Assembly: GCF_024868665.1 (NCBI RefSeq)
Contig: NC_079896.1
Coordinates: forward strand, 2,706,559-2,770,558
Length of the DNA: 64,000 nt
Reading direction: 5' to 3'
DNA from: Triplophysa rosa
Taxonomy: Eukaryota > Chordata > Actinopteri > Cypriniformes > Nemacheilidae
The position numbers and the translations under genes were made by a program. Below, in pieces: positions 26,751-38,665 of the stretch (the stretch's first letter is position 1; every line of letters starts with the position of its first letter). The notes below the pieces were generated by a model. It had not been told where the DNA came from, made no database searches, and saw only the letters and a program-made list of their open reading frames with translations.

Positions 26751-26757
26751 AGCAAAA

Positions 26758-26858
26758 ATAGTTCACTTCAAAATTTGTCCCCATTGACTTTCCATAGTAG
26801 GAATAAAAATTACTATGGAAATTGAATGGGGGCAAATTTTGAAGTGAACCACTCCTTT
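26758..26858. mobile_element. Near-perfect 100-bp foldback, family A-like ends
   Basis: AGTTCACTTCAAAATTTG on the left and CAAATTTTGAAGTGAAC on the right begin two arms of about 42 bases each (also CCCCATTGA and TACTATGGAAA inside), around a loop of about 11 bases. GTTCACTT and AGTGAACCACTCCTTTT resemble worn family A termini, so this may be a short relative. Confidence 0.7.
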
Positions 26859-26864
26859 TACAAA

Positions 26865-28475
26865 ATTAACATGTAAATGGCTCACTAAAGCTGTCTCTAT
26901 GAACTGGGATAGCACAAAGTCATTTTACATCAACAAGAAACCACCTGTCACCTTACAAAACATTTACTTGCATCGGCGTAAACACAACTCTCAACTATGA
27001 CCCGTCGTGAAAACATCTTATTTTTTCCCTGTACATAATGCTTCAAAAGTACCTAAGCGTTGGTTTCCTAAAAGCTTGGGGATTAATCCGTTTGCTTTAC
27101 TTACATAATTTAACCAACCTTTTTATGCAAACGTATATCAGAGGCAATATGAATAATTAAAGCATCACACACACACATAAAATACGACGGCCCGGAGGAA
27201 ATGCATTTTATTGTGCCTTCCACTGGATGCCATTACCCAGCGCCCATAAATCCAGAGAAACACATAGTGCAGGTTCAGATCGAGGTATCTATTGCATTAG
27301 TGCAGTGAAACACAATAACCTAACAACTCTCTATTTAAGCCCACTTTACAGCTGGAGGAAGCTGATATGCTAACAGAAAAAACCATGCTAATTGAACACG
27401 CGTGACGCAACTCAAAGATGCAATATAAAGATTTATTTATTCAGCTCATTTGGAGCGCCCATAAAACACGTCCCCAAAAATCCTTTAGCCGTCTTCACCA
27501 TGCCAAGTTTTGAAGCAATGACTAACAACGCCCATAATTTAGCCCCGCTGCCCACCTGCGACGCTCCTATTATTTAGTTCAATGGTCCCTATGCCTAACA
27601 GCAAAGTATTAAATCAGACATGACTGAGGCCAGATGGAATCAATAGCTCTCTCTTTTGCATCCTCGCACTGTGCTACAAAAAGTGCAGCAATATAATGTG
27701 TGATTACGGCCGGCGGCATCGTGACGACACTTCATTCTCGTGGTTTGTGGCCGTAAGGCGCTGACGTGATTTATGATTGTGATTTACACGTCGCTTGCGT
27801 TGTTCCTGTCTTTTCCTTCCGCGGCACACGTGCGGGCTTAAGAAATGAGATGCTGAATAAGAATCAGGTCGTGATTTGGAAAAATGACTGAAATGCTTGG
27901 CAGGTTTGTCTTTAATGAAGAGACTAGAACAAACACAAGTTTATTTTGAGTTGAGGTTGGGGATCCATGTTGGGAAGCCATAAAGCTGTTGTTTTCAGAC
28001 ATGTGGTGTTGTGATTGGCAGGTTGGAGTTTCATTAGGTCCATAAAACTCCATAAAAGCAGAGTCAATAAACATCGATAGCCCCGATAACCTTTATCCTG
28101 GGTACCTGCAGCTATATGAAGTGCAGCATGAAGTCTATGAGCTGCCAGAAGCATGATGCAGATATTGACATCATTGCAATTTAACAAAAAGGCATGCATC
28201 AAAATGATTGAACGATTGAACTGAATGCTGAATGCGTAGTCTCCCTTTGTCTTGAATTTGCAAAAATGTTCTCTTGTCGTTTTATCAAAGCAGCTTCTTG
28301 AGGTCTCACCAAAACTTCAATTAAAAGTTTTGAATGAAACAAAAGAATCGTTCGCACAAATATCTTTTTTGTTTACAACAGGTCTACTAATTTCTGACTT
28401 ATAAGCATACACCTTCAGATCAAAAGCTTCAAGGGATACATTTCACTCAAGTTAAACTTTTTAATTGTTAATCCC
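26865..28475. other. Intron sequence, 27180-27840 looks single-copy
   Basis: 27180-27840 has balanced composition without recognised repeats. It could hold conserved non-coding sequence, but that cannot be judged from one genome. No exon recognised. Confidence 0.4.
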
Positions 28476-28479
28476 ACAG

Positions 28480-28574
28480 TGCCATTTATATTTCATAGCT
28501 TTGATGAGTTTACTATTATTCTAAAATATGAACAAACTGAGTAAGTGACCCTCAAGTTTTGACTGGTAGTGTAT
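28480..28574 (-). mobile_element. Fish DNA transposon end (solo)
   Basis: The stretch ends CAAGTTTTGACTGGTAGTGTA. Read on the minus strand this is TACACTACCAGTCAAAACTT, the terminal word of a common fish DNA transposon. The other end was not found and the inner limit is uncertain. Confidence 0.45.
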
Positions 28575-28579
28575 GACCT

Positions 28580-30000
28580 TCTTAAAGACTTTGTCATTGA
28601 CCAAGACCTCATAGCGGTTTCCAGTTGACGGCTAATGTAGTTTCCAGTCAATGTTGACTTTCCTCTCCAGCTGCTTGGGTTGGCGAGTCGGTAACAGCAA
28701 TCAGTTTAAAGTAGCCTCTAAAACTCACATTACATGTGAATACTGGTTCAGCGTCACGTTTAATAGAATGCTTGTGGGATTCATTATGCTCATCGCAGCG
28801 GCTATCTTTCTTTTGAGAATGGACACGTTCCGATAACACTCTTGACACGCTGGAACAACATGAAATTATGCCCATGGCGTCTCAGATAGAGTGGTCCATT
28901 TGGACTCTGCTATCTGTTCCCTTTCATACTCAAATAACAAGCGATGACACACAATACAACAACACAGAGGTGCAGTGTCACACTTGGGACTGTGGCCTGT
29001 TTCATGGTAACTAAATTTTGGGGTATAGTGAGATATACAGTATAGAGACACAGAGAAGAAAATCTGGGATTTGAAATCTAATTTTGGGAATAAAGTAAAC
29101 GTTTCATGGTTTAAACATCTAAAGCAAAGAAACTGTATGATGTCGAATAAAAAAAGAATAAATAATATGAAATATTTTAGATCATTAATTGAACAAGCAA
29201 ATTAGTGATCTTATGTTAATTCCTTTTTGCAAAAGGTCATATTTCCAAGATTAACCCATAATGCTCTCGGGAACGTTCTAATTTATGCTTTGCTAACATG
29301 GATCATCAGGTTTTGTGTAACTTGTGATGCTATTATTATGAAAAGGTGGCATAAGAAATCCTAAAAAATAAGAAATGTATGTTAAGTATTGACACCGATG
29401 CATTTATACTGCACATACATGCACTTTATACTTTATAAAGTTTAGGGTCAATTACTCATTCTTTATATTTATTTCCACATTTTAGAATAATATTGAACAA
29501 CTATAATAACATAGTTATTATAATATATCATTATTATAACATATAAAACCGCTGATTACCACAAGTGTCATTTTGTTATATTTTTTGTTGTTTTTTGTGT
29601 TGTGGCCAAACAAGTCTGAAATACTTCCAACTATGTTATATTAATACTGTACAAGAAATAAGGAAAATTATAAATGGAATTTGAACACCAGAGAACACAT
29701 ACTAAAAAATTCAAAAGGCAATCAACAAAAAGTGACTGCACAAAATAAAAAAAATTAAATAAAAAATGTATCATCTTCAATGTAGTCACCCTTTGCAGAA
29801 TTTGCATAATTCTGCATAATAATGTTTTTTAAACATTTTATCAAGCAACCTCTTGAGCTTTTAACCAGAGATTATTTTAAACAGTATTGAGGGAGTTTCC
29901 ATCAAGTCATCCTTAAAAACATGATAAGCATATTTAAAAATTATTGAAATATAATTATTGTAATGAAAGAAACTAATATGTTGGCACAATGTCATTTTAT
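28580..30000. other. Intron sequence without recognised feature
   Basis: 29740-29900 has words such as TGTAGTCACCCTTTGC that suggest a decayed fish DNA transposon. Otherwise AT-rich and featureless. Confidence 0.35.
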
Positions 30001-30112
30001 TGTAAAATATATATAAATATATACTGTATGTATATATAACATTAATGTTGTGCTGTGAATATATACCTGTATATATACTGTATACACACACACATATAGC
30101 CTATATGTATAT

Positions 30113-30148
30113 AGTGTGTGTGTGTGCGCGTGTGTGTGCGTGTGTGTG

Positions 30149-30211
<63 letters not shown>

Positions 30212-30242
30212 GTGTGCGTACGTGTGTGTGTGTGTGTGTGTG
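30113..30242. repeat. Long (TG)n microsatellite with CG interruptions
   Basis: About 65 TG dinucleotides, interrupted several times by CG. A TATATA-rich stretch (30000-30110) precedes it. The long Cys/Val and His/Thr frames here are repeat artefacts. TG/CG alternation favours Z-DNA, a property of the sequence rather than a demonstrated function. Confidence 0.95.
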
Positions 30243-30506
30243 GGAAGGGTAAACCCTACGGTAGGGGGACACAATGTCCCCACAAAGATGGCAATATCCA
30301 AAATCCTTGTGCTTGTGGGGACATTTTTTTGTCCCCATGAGGAAACAAGCTTATAAATCATACAGAATTAACTTTTTTGAAAATCTAAAAGAGCAGACAG
30401 TTTTGTGTGATTGTTTGGTTTAGGGGGTGGGAACATGATATACAGTTTGTACAGTATAAAAGCCATTGCGTCTATGGAATGTCCCCATAAAACATGGAAA
30501 CTCAAC
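30243..30506. mobile_element. TG-bounded repeat, family G, copy 1
   Basis: It begins GGGAAGGGTAAACCCTACGG, contains CTTGTGGGGACATTTTTTTG and GTCTATGGAATGTCCCC, and is bounded on both sides by TG runs. The copy at 38666 is inverted and is also bounded by CA/TG tracts. No coding frame. Confidence 0.68.
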
Positions 30507-30507
30507 A

Positions 30508-30538
30508 TGTGTGTGCGTGTGTGTGTGTGTGTCTGTGT
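30508..30538. repeat. (TG)n microsatellite
   Basis: About 15 TG units, with one CG and one TC interruption, at the far side of the family G repeat. It passes into TATATA and a T run. Confidence 0.9.
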
Positions 30539-30554
30539 ATATATATATATTTTT

Positions 30555-33300
30555 TTTTTCACAGCACAAAATTAATGTTTCTGTGGATGAATGACATTAC
30601 TAGGTCACCCATCTACTCGGGAAGCAAGAAAACATCTCACAATGGTACATTTCTCATTACGTTTAAGTCTTTCGGTCAGTCTGTCCGGTCTGAAAGCTCC
30701 AGTGATCTGGCTCTCAGTTGGATAAGTGGCTAGCACTGAGATGAACAGGTAGGTAATGCTTACAGCTCTCTTTTTGGCTGTTATTAGGGCTTTACTGCTT
30801 TGTAGTGGGCCACACTAATGCTCAAAAACAAAAGAGCCCATTGTCAAGATCTATCTAGTAAATGAACTCTTCCGGCTGAGGGGGCACCTTTAAGAGGCAC
30901 TCTACATAAAAGCAATAACCCAGTTGTTGCCTCTCTCATCTGACTGCATGGTTTGATGGTTTGTGAGTTTTGATTTTCCCCTGAGCACGTAAATACAGGA
31001 TTTTCTTTATTTCAGCGCGCTTTAATGGTCGGATCGTTGACACGCCGGCGGTCTTTTTCTCCAGAAATGAGCCCCTCTCTCAGGTAATGCAGAGAAAACA
31101 CTCTTTTTTTTAAAACCTGGAACAGCATGTACAGAACGATCCAGCAGGTTTGCCAGAACCTGCTGCGACAACACCATCTTAATTCAGAGAGTCTGGCACA
31201 AATACACGGCGCTGTGCGGTGGAGGAAGAATACAGAGATAAACCCTCAACTTTGCCCTTGGTCATTTGTCTCCTCAGAGATTGGAGAGAGGGGCTGTGAG
31301 AGTCTCTGAAGGCCGTTGTTGACAGAAACAAAGTCTTTATAATAATTCCAATACAACATTTTTCGCCGACCTCCACCAACCTTCCAGAAGAAAAGACTTT
31401 GATGAAGGTTTGAGGTTCAGATGGGCAGATTCAAAGAAAACTGAGAACGAAGGTATCAAGACGGACATTGTGCCTCGAGGTGGACACGAAATCAGAAAAA
31501 CACCATTGAATCCACAGATTCACATCACGTGGGTTTGAATGGCTCTTATCATTACAAAACTAATATAATATTGTGGAATTACAGAGAAATTTTATGAAAA
31601 ATCATACACATTTTGTTATATATTTGTTATATAAATATGAACTAATTAAGTCGAAACAGGAAGTGTTTTTAAGTAAACACTGCTAAGTGTAGTAAATATT
31701 TATTCAGTACACTCACAATTAGTCCAAATAAGAAGCGGTGAGTGGTTTTCTCTCATTCATGTCAATATTGTTGTTTGAGTAATATCAACAGCATAAATGA
31801 CAGCGGGAGGCTGTATTCATACTGCACGGTTTAATGCTCAGATCTGAAATTTTGACATAAATCTCTTATTTGCCCTGTCTGTTTATGTCCACATAAGACA
31901 AACCCGCTGTGTTTACATTAATAAGACTCCACGACTCTTCATGTGCATGGCTGCGCAACCGTCAAAAGTTGAACTTGTTCATCCAACAGGAACATTTTTC
32001 CTTTCAGTACATTTTGCGAAGTAAAACGTGTGTTTTTATAACCGCAACGACAGATACGTGTACAGTCATGATGATAATTATATCCACTAATAATAAGCCC
32101 ACAAATATTAGTCATGCATTTCTACAGTTTTCTATACAGATCTTTCGACCTCCCTTCAACGCTTTCTATTAACGGAAATGTTTACATGTCAGCGACTATA
32201 TCCTCTAATGGACAGATGGAATTGAATGATTTTGCTTAAAGAAAAAATAAACATCTGAGTCCTTGATGTTTTTACATGAATATCTATTGTAACCACGGCA
32301 ACTACTTAATAAAAGCAATTTAAGCACTTATATATGCATTTGAGGTTGTGTGATGTCGTGAATACAATCACAGTACATTCACAAAACATTCTTTACCTCT
32401 CTACCCCTTATTTCAATAAGCTATAATTGCACTTATATATCATACAAGAAGCGTGAAAACATGTCTTTCTATTTTTATTTTTCTGTGACATCATTGGAAT
32501 GGACAGCGAGCTACAGGTACACCAGAAACACTTTCAGCGTCGAAGAGCACATCTCTACTGTCTCTTACCACCTCCGGTTTCCACGACATCGCATACATCC
32601 CAGCCGTGAGCTTATCTATTGAGTGCCGCGGCCAAATTGGATGTGACAAAAAAGTACAGACACCCACCCTTTACAAAAATGTCCAATCGAGCCAACCGCT
32701 CTCAAGCAACCCATTAACTAGCATGCGGTTAAAAGAGAACCTGACGCGTGACCGTACACACGTGAAAGACTACGTTGATGAAGAAACTCCCCGCACGCAG
32801 CTTATCCGTCAACGTCGTGGCGCCGAGAAAATGAAAAGCTTTCATAAGGCGGCCTGTTGCTGCGGGTGCATTTGCCATTGAGTGCGCTTGACAGTGTAAA
32901 CAGATTTGTTGGCCGGCTTGGCTATCACCCCTCGACTAATGGGGTTGAAGAGGAATGGGCACGGCACGCAGATATTGAGCAGGAACGTTAATCTTGATTC
33001 AGCTGTCATTCCCTCAATGAGGTGTTAAATCAATACAGATATGGCTCCCCGGCGCTGAGCTTTACGTCTCAGGTTGGCTCTCAAGAAGAAAGCTAAGACT
33101 TTAATGAGGAGCGTGTAAACCACTCGCCAAGACTCTTTGAGCAAAGACGGATTCGACGGGCGGCATAGTCTATCAGCTCGATCACGAGGGGCTGTCGGGA
33201 AAGAACGGATCTGCACGGCACGCTAATAACGTAAGGCGCTGTCTGTTCTCCGCAGTGCCTCGTGAACCAACTAAGCAAACAGCAATAATCGGTTTAAAGA
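30555..33300. other. Intron sequence, large part repeat-poor
   Basis: No member of the families in this window was seen over 2.7 kb, the longest such gap in the central intron. 32480-33260 is GC-richer with several CpGs. A 91-codon plus frame (32606-32881) and 87-codon frame (31909-32172) show no domain. Candidate regulatory content cannot be assessed here. Confidence 0.4.
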
Positions 33301-33303
33301 AAC

Positions 33304-33334
33304 GGCCGCGCTGATAAATGGCCGCGCTGATAAA
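33304..33334. repeat. 16-bp tandem duplication
   Basis: GGCCGCGCTGATAAAT occurs at 33304 and again, minus its last base, at 33320. It is a recent small duplication in a GC-rich patch. Confidence 0.9.
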
Positions 33335-33339
33335 GGTTG

Positions 33340-33915
33340 ACTTTGTTTAGAAAACACACGCTGAAAAAACATTGTTGTTAAAAAAATGTGTTGTTAGGGA
33401 ATACGTGTATATATCAAACCGTTTCCAGCTGAGAAACCACCTTTGCCTGTGGAGTGATCTATGACTTTGGCATTTCTGGGGTTGTTCATTGACACTTCTG
33501 CCAGACTGAATATTTGCATGGGAAGGATGATTTGCCCACACTTTTAACAATAAAAAGGAAGACAGGAGCACCACTAGAGAATAATGAATTGCTTTGTTCT
33601 TATCAATTTGTTTTTTTATATTTATTTATTTTCCTGAAGGACAGATATTTATTGCAACAGACAAAGAAAATGGCTGGCGAGCTTTACAATTTAAAGGTTT
33701 GTTAGCTCGAATGAAATTTGAATGAATCGCTCAGAGCCAAGTTTCATCTCGGTAGGCAGTGATGCGGGGTTTTTTGGGACTGAGAAACAGAATATTTTTA
33801 CACTGAGATGGTGTTTTGGTGAAATAGATCACAGTCTCTTTATATTTTTGGATTAGGAACTTTTCCATTTATTTTCGGAATCTTTAAAGGTTTTGTTTAC
33901 ATCTTGCTTCGATTA
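33340..33915. other. Intron sequence without recognised feature
   Basis: No repeat or exon seen. Short T-rich and A-rich runs only. Confidence 0.4.
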
Positions 33916-33917
33916 TA

Positions 33918-34254
33918 ACTAACAATGTCAAAATCTCACTGCACGATAATACCGCGGTATAATGTCCACGGTGCAATATTTATTGCTGTATTTAAAATGA
34001 CAAATGATGACTTGGAAACGTGCCATAAGCATCCTCTAATCATAACTGTTGCTTAGAGGTATGAGATGGGTCAAATGGATCAAAATCCCTTTTATAAAAT
34101 AAAATAATTACACCAGGTAACATCTATTATTTTTTCTAACATTCTTTATGTTAGGCCCGGAAGACATATCGTTTCATACAGTCATGTGACCACAAAAATA
34201 TGGACACAATTTTGCTACTGCTATAACACGATATCGATAACATTGTTACATCCC
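33918..34254. mobile_element. hAT-type MITE, family B, copy 2
   Basis: Same orientation and internal order as 14062-14416: TCAAAATCTCACTGC, GACTTGGAAACGTGCCATAA, GCTTAGAGGTATGAGATGGG, TCATACAGTCATGTGACC, ending TTGTTACATCCC. The termini are worn and no target duplication could be read. Confidence 0.75.
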
Positions 34255-34461
34255 GAATTGTAACTCATAACTTGCAACTCTGTCGAGGTGTCGTGTGTTT
34301 GAATCCAGTTTTGAGGCTTCAAACAGATTGCACAAAATGATGTCATTATTCAGTTGTTTAAAATGAATTATGAGACAACTACTGTCTACATGAAGCAAAA
34401 ATATTTAATGGGAAGTAAAAAGAATGCAGGGGGGACCTGAGACACTTTTATTTATTTATTT

Positions 34462-34546
34462 TTATCAGTAAGTGCGTTCCCCTGGAATCAAACCCATGAC
34501 CTTGGTGTAATCAGCTTCATGCTGGAGTTGACCTAGAAGGAACCTG
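34462..34546 (-). mobile_element. tRNA-derived SINE head, minus strand, 3' truncated
   Basis: On the minus strand a degenerate A box is followed by AAGGTCATGGGTTTGATTCC, which includes a good B box, then GGGGAACGC. The SINE tail is missing. Confidence 0.6.
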
Positions 34547-34559
34547 TATTTCTATTTAC

Positions 34560-34925
34560 TGTGAATTGATTGGATCATGAAAAAAATCTGTGACAGATGA
34601 TTGGAGGAGAGGGGGTGAAAGACACTTATTGACTGAAAAGCAAAACATCACTACACATGCATATCACAGGGCTTAAAGTTTTCTCCGGCTTGCGGCGTCT
34701 GACTGCCGAAAAAAAATTACATTTAAAAATCATATTGATATCAGTTCGAGTTCATAAGTTCGCCTACCAATGGTATGAGAGAAACACGGCTATCACTTTC
34801 AACCAAACGAAAATTACTAGCCAATCAGAATTAAAATGGGGCGGGTCTTGGTTGCCGGAGTGGAGACGTCACGTTGGAGAGTACCTGAGCAGAGCAGCAG
34901 GCGAACAGTCGGCAGGATCGAGAGT
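34560..34925 (+). other. Intron stretch with CCAAT, GC-box and CRE-like words
   Basis: 34820-34880 contains CCAATCAGA, GGGGCGGG and GACGTCAC within 60 bases, followed at 34920 by GAGAGTAAGT, a possible 5' splice site. These are common promoter words and could equally be chance or part of an unrecognised transposon. There is no linked open frame. Confidence 0.3.
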
Positions 34926-35131
34926 AAGTTTATAAAGCAATTTTCTCAATATTTTGATTTTTTGCACTCTCAGATTCCTGAGTTTTGAACGGTTGTATCT
35001 CAGCCAGATATTGTCCTATTCTAACAACTCATACATCAATAGAAAGTGTATTTATTCATCTTTCAGATTATGTAAAAATCTCAATTTCAAAAAATTGACC
35101 CATAAGACTGGTTTTGTTGTCCAGGGTCACA
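34926..35131 (-). mobile_element. Half of a fish DNA transposon with TGTGACCC terminus
   Basis: Read on the minus strand it begins TGTGACCCTGGACAACAAAA and continues CCAGTCTTATGGGTCAATTT and TGAGATACAACCG, the characteristic end of an abundant cyprinid DNA repeat. Only one end is present: it stops near ATTGAGAAAATTGC at the 34926 junction. Confidence 0.75.
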
Positions 35132-35134
35132 TAT

Positions 35135-35420
35135 GACATGCACAAATTGGAGACTGTGACATAAAGATCGATAACTTTGTTTTGTTTCGGCAAATCATCT
35201 AATCAGACCTCCGCTTCCACTTCTGCGCGTCACACACACGCGCTCATGCGATTGTGATATCAAGGATCGATTTCTAAAGCGTCTAACTCTTTTTTTTCAC
35301 AGCTTATTGCACCTATCTCACAGAGTTAAGTCATAAACATGGTCGTTTTTGTATGAAGTGAGCGTAAAAAGTTGAGAAAGAAAACGGATGTCAGTACATT
35401 AGTGACAGCAGCCTAACATT
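35135..35420. other. Intron sequence without recognised feature
   Basis: Short gap between two mobile elements. Nothing recognised. Confidence 0.4.
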
Positions 35421-35425
35421 CCAAG

Positions 35426-36705
35426 TAGGGGTCTCTGCAGGTCGGAGAAATGGGCGTGTCGAAAGGTAGTGGGCGTGCCGAAATGTTTTTCATTGGCGTT
35501 AACCACACATATACAGTACGTCACATCTTTTAAACAGGAAGAAGATCGCAATAAGGTGTGTAGTGCTAAGGTTTCAAATTGTGAATTTGTGATCATAAGC
35601 CCTTAAAAACGAAATAAAATTTTATCAGACAAGTCTGTGTTTTTGCTAAATTGCTTAATAATAAATTACAGAAGGTAGGCCTAAGTAAATAGCTCTTACT
35701 CATCTAGAAGCAGCTGTCGTTATGTTTTATGAGTATTTCAGTGTTTTTCTGCATGTTTTTGTTTACATATACTAAATCATAGTTGTACTAAAACGCTAGA
35801 AATGCCTTTTACAGTATGACATGTTGTTATTCTATCATGACACCAAGGAAAGTAAATTATTTTGAACTTATAAAACGCTAGTGCAGTTGTAAGTGTTATT
35901 ATTTTAGAGACATTGTACCACCCTTTAAATGATATTTGTAATTCACATTTGATTGTTACACTTATCAGCTGTTCCTTAAATATCAGTTATTTCTAAATAG
36001 TTCAAATCCAATATGTGCATCCCCTGTACCTTCATTTTACATTTACAATAAAATGCAATATGACATTAACACCTGCTAAATAGTTAAGGTAATGTGATTA
36101 TTTTCATTTTTAATCAAATACAAAACACATATTATTGTAAAGTATAAGAAGTACTTTGCACAATAGGGAAAAACAATTCAGTCAAAAGTACACAGGAAGA
36201 CTACGTTTAACTAATGAATACATACAGCCAGGCTGTGTATAGTTATGAAACTCTGACTGACCTCAGTCAAAATGATTAGTCTCGAAACTAATAGATTCTT
36301 CAGACCAATGATTGCCCATTATGAAACGTAACCAAAACTAGGCTAATAATCCTATTACCACTTAAGTGATATTAGAGGCAGCGGCCAATTTGAGGTGTAT
36401 TTGCTGCCATCAAGCTGTTCTTGGCGGCGCTAACATCCCGGTGATCACGGAGAACTCGCTCATTAGATTCTCATAGAGGCCAATTTTAAAATAGGCACTA
36501 GTATCTTTATAAATCAACTGCAGATTCTTGGTTTCATATTTAAAATCTTCTATACAAAAACACCACAGTGAAAAAGTGGCTTTAGATGTAGGCCAATAGC
36601 GTTTAAGCTAATGTTGAACAGGCAGCTTTCGTGTCCAATTGAAAAGAGCTTTCGGCCCTCCCCTACCTTTCGGTACGCCCAGTTCTCCGACCTGCAGATA
36701 CCCCT
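35426..36705. mobile_element. 1.28-kb non-autonomous element with about 47-bp inverted ends
   Basis: Left arm 35426-35473 (TAGGGGTCTCTGCAGGTCGG, then AGAAATGGGCG and CGAAAGGTAG) and the inverted right arm 36659-36705 match in about 40 of 47 positions. The similarity continues outward as ATTAG-GACAG on both sides (35399 and 36714) with a 20-base gap on the left. The interior has no frame of 60 codons or more. It is the largest element in the window. Superfamily not assigned. Confidence 0.7.
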
Positions 36706-36902
36706 GTCTCTAATATTCCTGCTATTCTATGTGGTTGATATGACTCAAACAAATGAAAAGAGAAGCACTCACTGCTGACTCTCATTACTGTGTGTTGTGG
36801 ATGTGACTTGTGCCATATCATCACCATTAATACCTATGAAACTAATGATTAAATTACTACTAGAGCACAAAATAGTTTAGTAGTACAAAATGAATCCTAG
36901 GT

Positions 36903-37075
36903 CTGGGCTGCGTTTCCGAAACCTTAATGCTACGTCATTCTTAAGTTATACCTTAAGCTGTACCTTATCGTTAATACGTGTTTCCCGAAACCTTCTTAGT
37001 TAAGTATACCTTCTGTAAGTCATACTTTCGTAAGGTTGGTCTGGACCGCTCTTAGCTATACTTTATCTCCTTTGA
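36903..37075. mobile_element. Fragment of a fish repeat (GCGTTTCCCGAAA type)
   Basis: GCTGCGTTTCCGAAACCTTA and CGTGTTTCCCGAAACCTTCTTAGTTAAG-like words repeat within it. One end only. Class not assigned. Confidence 0.4.
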
Positions 37076-37377
37076 TGGTTCATACCGCTATGCAAAAAGC
37101 TGTTCTACATTGCAGTTTAATTTCACATATCAAATTTAATATAATAATTTATTATAAAATTCTATTTAGTATTAAATTTACATGTTTACTTTAACTTGGT
37201 TTGAATTTTACAAATAAAATACTCTGGTTTAATACACTCAGTGTAGGCTATTGAAGTGTTTTCATGAATCAAATTGTCATACACTGATGGTTGTTAGCGT
37301 TTTTAATTACAGCCTATTATCCCATGGCACATCAGCTGGCAAACCATTTGACAGGAAAGGCGTAGTCTATATAAAGT

Positions 37378-37480
37378 AGGGCTGTGCCGATTAACGATAT
37401 CATATCGAATCGCGATATAAGGTATTTCAAAAACGATGATAAGCTATTGGCATTTTGACTCGATATGGATTAATTTTACA
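37378..37480. mobile_element. Fragment of a hAT-like repeat end
   Basis: GGGCTGTGCCGATTAACGAT followed by ATATCGAATCGCGATATAAGG is typical of the ends of degraded fish hAT repeats. No second end found. Confidence 0.4.
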
Positions 37481-37484
37481 GTCT

Positions 37485-38660
37485 AACAGTACGCAGATAT
37501 AAACGCAACAACAGTCAGTGAGCGTGCAGCTTTTATCATGCGCGTCAAAGTACAAAGTCCATTTCATACTGCACTTGGCAAAGAAAACTCAACATCTGGA
37601 GGAAAACATTACTGGAAGCGGAAACAAAGGTGAAACTAACCTCAAGTTGTCATCACGCGGTTTATCAAGTTTCTTATTTTTTTTCGCAATCGCTGGTTAA
37701 ACAAAACAAACTTGAGGCGCAATTGCAAGCGAGTTACTTCGAAACTGAAGCACCAACGTTTGTTTTCTTTTTAAAAAGTAGGATTTTTATTATGATGAAT
37801 TTGGTATGTTAATCTATGTTTTTATATACCATAATTGCATAAAACTATGGTTTTGTGGGTTATAATTATGCCCCCACTCTAGTCATTCTGTGATCCATAC
37901 ACATACCATCAAAGTTTAAGAAACATCTGTCTGAGAAGCTAAAAAACAGCATGTTACTAGTTAGTTTCAAGGGAAATAATGTTTAAATAATGTTCTTTTT
38001 TGTTTGACAAATAACCCTGCGTATGTGTCTACTCTCGCAACCCTGCAAAAAGAAACTTCTCGCTCAGGATTTTTTTTGCTTAAACCCCTGGCGCTGATAT
38101 CACACCCCACACAAACCTATATCACACTTCCCGCACACACACATACTGTATATACAGCCGCTGAAATAAAGAGAAATTTTCATTTAATCAGCATTTCTAG
38201 ATGTAATGTGTTCATTTCAGTCCCGTGTCTGTTGCGTTTCAACAAAATCAAACCTCAAGAGTGACATGAAGTCATCCAACAAGAATGTGAAAGACTGACA
38301 GCATGACAAGACACAAGAAAACTGTAATAAAAATCAAGGTTATCACAATAAAATCATTTTGGAACTTTTCCTAAATACTGTACACATGTAGAAATATTAT
38401 TGTTGTATTGCTCAAAAGTGAACATAAACTTGTTTTCTTTGCAGTATTTGAGGTCTGAAAAAATACAGAAGTTTCTCTAGTTTTCATTTTCTGCAAGTAA
38501 ATGCAAATAGAAACAATATTTTATTTGAAATTTGGTGAAAGTTTTGTTACTAGTTCACAGAATAAAACAAAAATCATTTTACCTAAACACATATAACTAT
38601 ACATGTAAATAGTAAATTCCGAAAAAAAATTGAAATGGTCTCTTAATTATTTTCCGCAGC
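37485..38660. other. Intron sequence without recognised feature
   Basis: Overlapping 60-86-codon plus-strand frames lack family resemblance. No repeat recognised. Confidence 0.4.
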
Positions 38661-38665
38661 TGTAT

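Noticed and set aside
30042..30361. Open frames of 74-103 codons rich in Cys/Val and His/Thr
   Set aside because: They are translations of the (TG)n microsatellite.
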